Shown: positions 1-10,500 of the stretch, one piece after another
How the letters are laid out: every line of letters starts with the position of its first letter
Numbering within the stretch: the first letter of the stretch is position 1
Source: Plakobranchus ocellatus
Taxonomy: Eukaryota; Mollusca; Gastropoda; Plakobranchidae
Assembly (NCBI GenBank): GCA_019648995.1
Contig: BLXT01000588.1
Coordinates: 3,572,149-3,593,821 of the forward strand
Reading direction: 5' to 3'
Length of the DNA stretch: 21,673 nucleotides
Notes under the pieces: model-generated
Databases searched by the model: none
The model's input: the letters and a program-made list of their open reading frames with translations, nothing else
Told to the model about the DNA's origin: nothing
Program-made: the position numbers and the translations under genes

Positions 1-85
1 AGTCATGCACAGTGATCAATAGGCAAGCAAACTGAAAATTGATGGACACCCATAGGCTCAGTGTAATAGGGGTTCTGTATGATTG

Positions 86-93
86 TAGGCCTA
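86..93. repeat. TAGGCCTA palindrome
   Basis: This is an 8-bp perfect palindrome inside the 10-bp palindrome GTAGGCCTAC (85-94). A second TAGGCCTA lies at 9072-9079. From memory the motif is abundant in gastropod non-coding DNA; no function is claimed. Confidence 0.4.
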
Positions 94-274
94 CCCTATA
101 GTTTAAGGAGCCTAAGTCTAGCTTGTGTGTGTTTGTGGAAAGGAAAAGTGGTAGTTACAGGTCCTCGACTAACCAATGTCTCTATGAAAATTGTGTCAGG
201 CCTCATCTCAACAGTGACTAGATATAGCAATAATGGGCGAGCAAACAAAAAATAAGTGTAGTGAACTAGGGGAA

Positions 275-1045
275 AAGAGGAATCTCTTTAGTTAGAGCAA
301 TTTTCATCTGCCTGATCCTTGACAGGATTTCTGCTATTCTTAGTGATGTATGCACCCAAATAGAAAGGGTCTTTTTGCAGAATTTTTTGTTTTTAACAAC
401 AACATTATGTGCATCGTCTACTTTGTGGCTGATGACATACCTTCTTTGTATTTGCTATCAAGCTCAAGGACCTTCTTTTTGCTTTCCACGTTGAGCATGT
501 CTATAAACTTTTGACAATCCATTTCATTTTATGCTATATTTTAAGACTGTTGTTTGTATGCCCATCTTTCCACCCTTTTGATTCCTGGCATGTCTCTAAC
601 TTTCTATGGACTGTTTTGGTTTGTGCAGATAGAATAGAATGGATGGTAGCACAGCCTTATCTTTTCTGTGCTTTTTTAATTCAAAAGATTGGCTTGATTG
701 TCCATCCTTATTGCTGCAGTTTTCTCTCAGTGTTTCATATGAACCTGAGCTCAATTTGTTTGAGATGTTTCTGATTGAATTGATTTTTTAGTTCATTGCA
801 TTTCATGCTGTCAAAAGATTTTAAGATTAAAATTCTTAACAGTACATTTTTGACATGGCTGATTAGACTGATAGTTTTGTTTTTCACATTCAGTGGCTCT
901 GGTTTCTCTGGTAGGGCAAAATGTAGATTTTGTCATGCTTGTTGATATTTTGCCTTTGTCATATATCTTGTTGAGAGGAGGTGTTTATTTTTCAACCACA
1001 AAATCTTCCAAAGCTTTGATTCATTGTCTTGGCATGGATTTTGAA
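275..1045 (-). mobile_element. Decayed LINE (non-LTR retrotransposon) reverse transcriptase fragment
   Basis: Read on the - strand, this stretch carries, in order, the landmarks of a LINE reverse transcriptase. ALEDFVVEK and a diverged Leu-Asn-x-Ile-Tyr-Asp block lie near 1018-960, and KTISLISHV lies near 870, matching the family's YRTISLISH block. KSFDSMKCNEL follows near 800, where intact members have KAFDxVxH. Then comes a remnant of the IKRGVRQG block near 580, FIDMLNVESKK near 510 and ILSRIRQMKIA near 330. The reading frame shifts several times and has many stops, so the copy is long dead. The endonuclease part and the 3' end are absent or unrecognisable. It belongs to the endonuclease/RT LINEs often mis-annotated in invertebrates as craniofacial development protein 2-like. 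It lies antisense to INTS1. The ends are approximate. Confidence 0.75.
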
Positions 1046-1353
1046 ATTTAAATTACTTTTTGCTATTCTAACATATGGAAAGGAAAACAATTTTTAAGCG
1101 TTTATTTCTTAAAATCTGGCATAGTCTTGAACCCTTTCTTCAACTTCTGAAAAAAAAAAAAAAAACTAAGACAGATTAGAGACTTTTATTATGATTGTTT
1201 ATGTGCTGTGATGTACAGGAATATATTGAATAAAGTAAATTCGCAATCTGCTTGAATTGTGAGCAATTTATCACATATTATCCCCTGACCATAAATTAAA
1301 TGAGAGTTTCATAAATAGTGGTTTCAGAGCATCATATACCTTTTTCAAATCAG

Positions 1354-1511
1354 CATGATGCTTAAGTTGGCCTCAGAATCACCAGTAATGGAAGATACAT
1401 TGATGCGTCTGCTGGTGATTGGTCTTCTGCCTGACCTCCCTCTCTCTGCTCCAGAAGCGGTAGAGCTTGTTGATCAGTTGGTGTGCCGGGCTGCATCTCT
1501 CATCCAGGATT
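1354..1511 (+). CDS. INTS1: INTS1 exon a
   Basis: The exon encodes SAPEAVELVDQLVCRAASL after an ASESPVMED block, in line with the region of human INTS1 before its conserved Leu-Cys-Thr-Tyr helix. The acceptor is TTTTTCAAATCAG and the donor is GTGAGT. The first base completes a codon begun upstream, and the last base (T) starts the Leu codon finished in exon b. An alternative acceptor at 1326-1327 would add nine in-frame residues. I prefer 1354 because a pyrimidine tract sits directly before it. Confidence 0.85.
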
Positions 1512-4500
1512 GTGAGTACTATATAAAGTTTGTAATCCTTCCATAAATACTTAAAGGAGAAGTGCTTAGTAAGTACAAAACGAGAATAGTAATCTCATCA
1601 AAATGATAGCAGGGCTGCATTACATTAGCTTATTAAATGTTCTTATTTTGTCAGCAATTTAATAGCTTTTAGTGTCAATTTCTTCTACTTGACTATTTGA
1701 ATAAGAAAAAAATGGTGTTAATGTGAAATCCTATTTTAGATTTTCCAGCGCAAGAGGTATTTGAGGTCAAAAAAAAAAAAAAATTTTGTAATGGCTAAAC
1801 TTGGTTTCAATAATTTGAGCTATTTTTGCGGGAGAGCTGGGAGTAGTCTGCAAGATATAAAAATGAGAGGGGGAGCGGAGAGATAGTGGAAACATGGGGG
1901 AATTGAACTTCTAGTTACATGGAAAATACAAAGCCTCAAAGTGGAGCAGTTTGTGGCACGAAATAAGTTTCTTGTGTCCATTTAGCATGTGGCATATGGA
2001 GAAGACAGTTCATGAAAATCATCTTCAAAATTGCCAGGGTAGGATATTTCAAAATGATTCTTAGTTAAATTAAGTGAATAATCTTACTTGATGCTAATAA
2101 TGCTGCCCCAAACTGATTTTTGGCATTCGTGTTCCACAGTGGGTATGGGGGATGTACTGCATTTGGAACAGCTGGAATTTATAGATGCCTTGCTAAAGCT
2201 CTGTGTCTATAAACACCCTGAGAGTATACCATTACCAGTTGGGTGAGTGTTTTTCTTTCTTCCTCCACTTAGCTTTTCTTATTTTTAGCCGTTTTGTCTT
2301 CATGTAAGATGTTCCTTTTTAGATAGTGTACTTTAACAGTGCTTTTTTGAGCTGCTATATCTTCATGCAAACCCTTTTTACCTGCTTTTTTCTAATTAAG
2401 GGAAACTTAATTTTTTATCAAAATCAGACTAATATAAAATAATGAACATAAAAATGAAAATAAAAATATTGAAAGACATAGTATTCATGTATAATAGAGA
2501 TGTAGATGATTCATATCTTTTCAGCTATACACCTCCCAATTTGGCAATAACAGTGCTAATGTGGAAGGCTTGGTTGACATTGTTAGTAATCACAGCGTAC
2601 AATCCATCTGTTTTTGGTAAGATTTACTTTAATATTAAATGATTATTAGAATTTGGGATCCTGGATTCTACATGATAAGCAAATAGAAAATGGTGTTAAA
2701 TTATGAATCTTCTTAATTTCTGTTTTTATTTTAGTCCAAAATTATTTCATTTTTATTGTGAATTTTATTGTCTTCCCCATTCGTCTGATTTTTTTTATTT
2801 TAGACATCAAAGCCATCGGTCAGTAGTTTTTTCCTTGCATTGATATGTGAAACTTTCTGAGTCATTCAGAGCCTGTCTAAAATAATTCTGGATATGTCTG
2901 AATAACCTATTTGAATTTGCTCTAAAAAGAAATGTCTTTTAAACCAGTATTGATTAAGTGAGATGTTTCAGGTGATGTAAATTTTAAAATTTGTATTTTA
3001 TCATTTCAGGTGAAACCGCATGGCAAAAATTCCCTACGCTTCAATCTCTGATGGAAATGATTATGACCAAGTAAGAAACCTCAATCTATCTTTTCTGAAA
3101 GAAGGGCCTTCACCTCTCATCCTGCATTTCTTTTTTTATGCTTGTAAATAAATGTTTCCCTCCTGTGTGGCAAAAACAATGCATATGCCTCAATTGTTTT
3201 TTTTTCTTTTTTTTTTTTTCATACTCATCATGTAGGTTAATACCTTTAATATGATTTGCTTTTATTTTAGACCAAAAGATTCTTGGATTGCAATGAAGTT
3301 TGTGACTCGGGCTTGAATCAAGCCAAACTTTCATGTTCAGCCTATCTTTAATTCATTTCGATTCCAATGAGGTGGAAACATCCTAGCATAAGCTACATTA
3401 AGTTTATAAAAAATGCAACAAGATTAATAATATTTAAATATTAAAGTTGGCCACCCAGAATTTGATTGCTGCAGGAAAGTTGATATTGCTACTTTTAGAG
3501 AGCTGAATTAATTTCGATATCTTTTTCTGTCTATATTGTTTACTTTTTTGTTTACTTGTTCAGACAAAGAGTTTTTTTCTTCTTTTTGTTTTAAAGAAGA
3601 AAGGAGCAGCTAAAACAGTTTTATAAAAATGAATGAAATTATGATCATTCTGAAATTCTCTTATAAATTTTTGGTGAATCTGTCACTTTATGTTGTCATT
3701 TGATATTTACGGTGGGTGCTATCCATGATTCTGAAACTTATAATATTTGTATGGTCATTTTTGCATCAAAATATCTCAGTTTTTTTACTGCTATGTTGAG
3801 TTTAAATAACAATATCATCTCCAACCACTGGAGCATCTTCAAAATCCTTAAACTTATTTATTTTGTTTCTAAGGGTGAAGCATTTTCACTTTCCTTATTC
3901 TTACTCATGTTTATGAGTAAAAATTTATGTTTGTCCGAATGTTTTAGTACTGTTTAAACTGATGTGAGACTTGTTGAGCAGTCATTGAGCATATCCATGA
4001 AACACACCAGCCTCTTTATCTTCTTCATTTCAGCAATTATACTTTTCCACCTCCTACATCTGTTACCAATGAGAAAATGGCAGAGGATATCAAAGCAAGA
4101 GAAAGACAGGTTTGCCTTTGCTCTTTTGTCTGTTTGCTTTTATAAGAAGTTTGATTTATTAGAAAACATTTTTTTGTTTTGCTGTTCTGATTTGTGATTT
4201 CAAAAGGTGTTTTTTTTTTCAAACTTGTTTGCTCTTGGCTACCTTATATATACTTATTAACTACCTGTTCGTACTTGTGAGCTTACATCAAACAGAAACA
4301 CAAATTACTGCAAAATTATTAAGAATGCCAAAGTAAAACGTTGACATTTAAATGATTGCTTTTCAGAACTAGAGATAAAAAATTAAAAACAAAAAAGTTT
4401 TCTTTGTTTCTTAAGTTTATAATAGCAGTTATGTTCTTTTACTCTGTTGGTTCATCTTTTATTGGCTTTTTCTTTACATATGATTTTTAATTTTTCATTC

Positions 4501-7500
4501 ATTGTTTCCTATTTTCTTTGGGAGACCTTGGGTACCTTTATTTATGCTTTTCTGGAAAAGTCAGAGATTTAAACCTTATTTTCATGATTGCATTGCAGTC
4601 TTGTTAATTGTAAAATTTAGAGTGTCAAAAATCTTTCCCTCACCTAGCTCTATAAAAATCTTTTCTCTTTGCTCTTAAAAAATTACCTTTATGGCTTGCA
4701 GTGCTAAACTCATACAAAGCATTGGCTGAGCTGAGAGCATGAATCTTAATAGGAAAAAGCCTACCTAAATCTAGGTTTCAAAACTAGAATTAATAATGAA
4801 AAATAAAGAACCAATTGATTAACAATGTTGGGTTGTGTGAAGCCGAGCACACCATCTATCAGTTTTGATGCATTGCTGCATTAGCACCAATCTCACTAAT
4901 CCTTTGTCTATTTCTAGGCTAAATGTTCCAATCCAACTAAGACTGTTTATTCCCCCAGTTTCACATCTGTCTTCAGTGTATAACTAAACTTGAATGAAAC
5001 AGGTTTTCTCCCGCAATTTGTACGCTTGTCACAGTTGTGTGAACCTATGTTTGTTTACTGTTCAGGATGCCAGTCTCCCAATTTCAATCAGATTGTTGAC
5101 TTTTTGCCTTTCCAGCTTTTTCATTTTTTCTGATTTCTGAATATTATTCCGTCCATCTAAGCATCAGATTATTTTCCCTGTGCATTATCCTTTATTTTAA
5201 CATTTGCTTTTCCCCATCTGGCCCGCCAATCACACCCTGAAGTCTTTTGCGTTAAAAATATCTTTCAGCTACTTAACACTTGTGCATTAAATCGTAGTGT
5301 TCATGAATTTCCATCGAATCTTGAAAGTGGACTCCAGCTCGTATTTTTTACTTGATTGTTATAAGTTTTATGATTACAAGTGTTTCCAAACTGGTAGCAG
5401 CCTAAATTATATTCATTTAAAGTCTTATGGAGGAGTTGCTAGAAATTCATTTTGTCGACAGGAACAGTTTACAATCTTGTTATGTCTGGCTAAAAAAAAA
5501 AACAGATGGAAATGGGAAGGGCTACAGTAAAAAGGATGGCAATGTTGAATACTTCTCCATTTACATTGGAGAAGTTGAGGATGTTGGTCTGGCATGGTAT
5601 TGCTACTGCTGCAAATCAGTATCCTATACAAAAGCAGGAAAAATGGCCTTGATGTGACACACCCAGAAAGCATGTCAAAAGAAAAAACAACTTCTGAGAG
5701 AGAACCAGTTGTTGCCTGCTGCATTTTTATTTTTATGACTTATCAGTGCTTTAGATTGTCCACATATCTGCAGATTTCCACATTTTCAGTCTTCTGCAGA
5801 ATTTTCCATAGTAATGTTTTCTTTAGAAAAAAAAGATATTTCATTACTTCAGACTGAGCAAAATACAAGTTAAATTGATGTCAAAGAGCCTCTAGATGGC
5901 TTTATTTGCAGTCCTATTTAAAAAATCTTCTGGGGGAACATGCTCTCAGACTTGCTGTACCTATGCTCCTTCCTTTGGCGGTCTGGTCCGCCAGGTGGAA
6001 AAAATCTGCAGTTTTCTTCATTTCTCATTGACTTTTGCCAATTATACTTTTAACTTTAGCTTTGAGGAAACAATTTTTTGTGCCAATTAATTATATATAT
6101 AATGGGTCTTTTTTTTGGTTCTATCTTTCTTTTTTTTTCATCGATTTTCTGATAGTTCTATGTTTGTCATTGGTCACATCAAAAACATAATTTCAATGCA
6201 GGAGAGGCCCAGATAATAGCCTGAAAATTGCTAAAAACCAATATTAGATGGGTGGCCCCCCTGGACACCAGTCAACCAAAAAAATTCCTGCTTTTTTTCA
6301 TGGGCCATTGGCATCCCTGATTTTTGAAAGATTAAGAGCTATTCTGAGGAGTTAGCAGCACAATAGCCTTACATTTGTGAACCGCTGCTAGGCCTGTTCA
6401 TGAGAAAGAATGCAAAATGTCAGGAAGGAATTGAAGGAGAGAGGTTGGAACAAACACATTTTTCTGAAGCTTTTTCAGTCTCCTAATCAACATTGAGATA
6501 CAGTGATTCAGCCAACAGATGATGGTGAGCAGCACTGTTGAAACCATACTGGCCATATTGCCTGGTAAAAATTCTCTACCACTCTGCAATAGCCAAATTA
6601 AGAGCAATATCATCAGTATTAAGTCAGTGGATGACACTGCTGTCTCCTGGCTACGGCAGGATTTTCCTGAAACTGAAAGGAGAAAAAGTGTGACAAATCT
6701 GAATTTGGAGTCTGGAGATTTTCATGCTCTTAAACTAGATAGTGAGAAATGCAAAAGTTTGCATAGAATAAGGAATCTAATTTTTGATGAGAATTTGCTT
6801 GATTATACAACTTCCAAAAAAATTCACTTTTCACACTAATATATATATATATATATATTTTTTTTTTTATAAATAATGCTGGCTTAGTGTAAACCACAAA
6901 AGGAGATAATTTATTCAATGTTTGAAATATAGATCTTGCTTGTTGCTGTCCTTTCAGATTCGTCAACAGGAGATCCATTTGATTCTTGAGTTTGAGAGTC
7001 ATCTGGCTGCTGCAACCAGTAAAATGACCATCACAGAAAGCACTAGTCTGCTCATAGGACAACTGAACCACAATGATCCACAGTAAATTCAGATTTTCTA
7101 CAAAGATATCTTGTGTTTTCTGATTCTAGAGATTTCTAGGAAAACATTTTATTTTATACACTTTCTTGAGATAAAAGAAGGAAACCCAATCATATTCAAA
7201 TAAAACAATTGACAGAGAAATCCAGAGAAAAGTTATACTTTAAAACCAAGGAGTAAAATTAATCTTTTTATCCCCTTACTCAGTGGTCAATTCACTACAT
7301 TAAGTCAAACCTGTCAGATTTGTTTAAGCCATATCTTTTCCTAAAAATACTTAAGTAATAAAACATGAACAATAATAAATAAACAGGTGTGGCTCATTGC
7401 ATATGCATGCATCTTAAAAAAAAAAACAACCAATGTAGACAAAATCATTTGCACAGGCATATAACATCAATCTTGTTCAGTTTAGGTAATGATTCATCAA

Positions 7501-10500
7501 ATATTTATATAAATGGAAGTTTGCATCTGACTTCATTTGCCCTCAGTGGTCCAGCTCGCTTTCCACCTCAGGAAGTTATTGAACGACTCAAGACATTAAA
7601 TAGCAGCCTTAAATTAGGCCAGATATTGTGTCGAAGCCGAAACCCAGATTTTCTCCTGCATATTATAAACAGACAGGTGGGTGAAGCATAAGATAAGTCA
7701 GTGATGGATATTCTCATAAAGGTGCACAACATTCAGGGCAGCTCTTACATTGGTCTGTCCCAGAGGAAAGTTGTGCAAAAAAATGCCAAAAGTTGCGCTG
7801 GAAAAGTGCCAAAGTTGTTTAGAAAAGTTGCACTGTACCTCAAAAGTTGCGTTGTGCTTTAATTTTAAAGTAAGCAGTCCAGAAAAGAAGTTTTTTTTTC
7901 TCATAAACAATGGATCTACACCTTATTCTATGTTCCACTAAATGACCAAAACTAGGCAGACTTTGTCAAAATGGACCAACAAATAAAAAAGTTGTTAAAA
8001 ATAGACACTGCTTGGAATGTTATTGGCGTATATTCACGGACTCAGGAGGTCATGTAACATTCCGTTTCATTGCATGCAGCTGCATTGCATTAGGCCGAGT
8101 GTTTGGGTCCAGGGAATATCTATAGAGGAATATATTATTTGTACAGCAGTTGTTCGACTACATGCCCTTTTCAATAATAAATAATAATCATGGGCAAATA
8201 TGATACTGCTTTCAAGATTTAGATCAAGCTACTTAGCTAGACTCCCTATCTCCTTGGCCAGACTAGATCTAGATCTTGATCTTAACATATCAAGAACTCT
8301 AGATCTAGTTTCAAGATCAAGATCTCAATAGTAGAGTAGCTGTGCACTAGTCTAGAAATGTAGCTACGTATGCACTTGACAGTTTTTGTGTTATTTTTTT
8401 TGTTTTTTGTTGAAGTTATAAATTGAAAAAACACAGTGCCATAGACTTTCTGCCATTATTTCGTTCAATTGTAGAACCTAAAGAATGTAAGCAAACATGA
8501 GCTACTGTAACAATGGTTTTGATCCAACATTGCATAAATTTTTTATCTTTGTGTAAATCAAGTTGAAATTATAGACCATACAGATAATTTTGCAGTTTTT
8601 ATTATTATTATTATTATTTTATGCATGCTGGTGTTGATTTCAAAGGGTTTCATTTATCCATGTGTATATGATCATTGCAAACTTAATACACAATTTGTAC
8701 TTAAAAAACTTTATATGTGTCATTGAGTAGATCACAATGACCTGTTATGTTAGAATATTTTAAATTAACTAAAAAACATGGGGCATCAAGTAAACTGTGC
8801 AATCTTAACATTGGGTTCAGTCTTTGTCATTTTGTCATAGCGTAGCTAAGGAAAGCCCTGTACGCATATGGTGTGTCATGTGACCTAAACAATCGGTTGC
8901 CTCTCTCTGTGAATGTATGCCATTGCATTGTGTTGGGAAGAGCTGCAGGAGCACAATTTTACTACACTCCACAAAGGACTAAAAATATGATAGTGACAGA
9001 CACCAAATTAGCAAACTTTTTTTATAGGGGCCTATCAGTATCAGCCTGTATCCACCACAATACCACAAGGCTAGGCCTATGTGAGCTGCAAAACAAAAAA
9101 CAGGGCCACACCTAGCTGGTCATGGAGGGCTCGGATCCTGACTGTTATTAATCTCAATTGCAAAGAAAGTTCTTGTCGTTTTTTGTATGTGTCTGTTAAC
9201 TTTAGTGTTGTTTTCAATTTTTCGTGCAAAACACCCTATCCTAAATCTTGATCACATTTTTTTTTCACGAAAGTTGCCAAAATGGCAAAAATTGCGTAGT
9301 TTATGAATTCATGCACAAGGTGGGGGTGAATGAAAAACTGCAGGGACAGATTGGTCAATGTGGGATTAGGCACTCCACTGCATACACCCTTGTTCATGGA
9401 AACTGAAAAATTGAAAGATCATCTGTATAAAAATTCATCTGTCAAGCTCTTTATCAATTTGTTGCAAAATTTAAAAAAAACCCATCAATCCTTCGGTGTT
9501 AGTTTTAGTAGTTTTAGCGTATGTGGATATATTAACTAGACATTATTTCTAGAGCTTATGCCTATTTATCAAGTTTAATTTCAGTAGGCCCATTGATTCA
9601 GAATATTTCAGGATCTTATTTCTGGAGCACCTGAATGAAAACTAGAAAAGAGGGTGATAAAGTTGACTAGCAGTGCAACAAATATTTTAGCATCACAACT
9701 TAATTGGGATAGTCAGAGAATTCAGTATTCTTTCAAAATTATTATAAGCTTCACAATGATCTCTTCTTTTTTTTTGTTAATTTTAAATTTTGAATTTTGA
9801 ATTAATTACTAGAAAAAATTGATTCTAGATCTAGGGTGTAATCTTAAAATCTCATTCAAAACACATTGAAGAAACTGGAAAAGATAAGTGACCTTTTGAG
9901 TCTGGTCAAGGCAATCTATGGTCTGATGTTTAAAAAAATGATTTATAGGCTTCTCTTTGTATTTTAAAATTATTTTGTTGTCAAAATCTTTTTAGAGTTG
10001 ATGCTCATTGATATTTAAAAGTGATTTTTAGCTTCTCTTTGTATTTAAGAGTAAAATTATTTTGTTGTCATATTCTTTTTAGACTTGATGCTCACTGGTA
10101 TATGTCCTTAGAAACCATGTTAGGCCAATGTAACTTCATAACTTTCCACACTCATTTGACCATGTCAATCATTGTTAGCTGGCAAATATAATCTATATCC
10201 TGATCTCTTTGACTTTTTCTTGCACAAAAGTTCATTTTCTACTTCTTGTGCTTTGTTCTATAAAATATTCATTAGTTTATCAAATTTAGGCAATAATTGT
10301 AAGTGAAAAGCCTATTCTTATTAGTTTAGGTACATGTGGAGCCATGTTCTTTTTACACCTAACATCTTGATTCAGAATCTGACTATACTATAATCTTGAC
10401 TATATAAATTTACTCCTGTTTTCAATTTCTGTGATGCTAATGTAAAAATAGACTTTTACACATTTCTCATGGAAGCAACTGTATAATCATGCCTTTGCTA

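Larger units (their letters stand above)
1..1353. other. INTS1 intron, 3' part (upstream of exon a)
   Basis: I see no INTS1-like coding block here, so the preceding exon must lie left of the window. The interval holds a decayed LINE on the - strand (about 275-1045), a TAGGCCTA palindrome at 86-93, and a long A run near 1149-1165. Confidence 0.7.
4110..6957. other. Intron e/f (2.8 kb)
   Basis: The protein is continuous across this intron (RERQ joins IRQQE as in human), so no coding exon is missing. It contains a 76-codon open stretch at 5427-5657, open stretches on both strands at 6398-6839, a small hairpin at 5976-5993 and an AT repeat near its 3' end. About 4110-5280 and 5860-6390 hold nothing I can name. 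Confidence 0.75.

Noticed and set aside
446-521. A possible nested - strand first exon (ATG, 25 codons, then GTATGT)
   Set aside because: Its sequence aligns with the reverse transcriptase order of the surrounding - strand LINE fossil, so the ATG and donor are coincidental.
1115-1140. A - strand GGGTTCAAGACT resembling a B box
   Set aside because: The last consensus base differs and only an A/T homopolymer lies where the A box should be.
1328-1353. An earlier acceptor for exon a at 1327
   Set aside because: The tract before it is poor in pyrimidines; it remains possible but less likely than 1354.
3300-3325. A - strand B-box-like GATTCAAGCCC
   Set aside because: No A box lies upstream and the flanks do not fold like a tRNA.
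3700-4197. Open stretches of 77-85 codons near exon e
   Set aside because: Composition is Phe/Ile/Leu/Ser-rich as expected from T-rich intron; the second one simply runs across exon e in a different frame from INTS1.
7389-7546. An upstream extension of exon g in the same frame
   Set aside because: It has no INTS1 similarity, and the preceding exon joins in phase only at the 7547 acceptor.
8873-9539. Two open stretches (80 and 69 codons) in the largest intron
   Set aside because: I recognise no protein, and neither has splice sites that would join it to INTS1.
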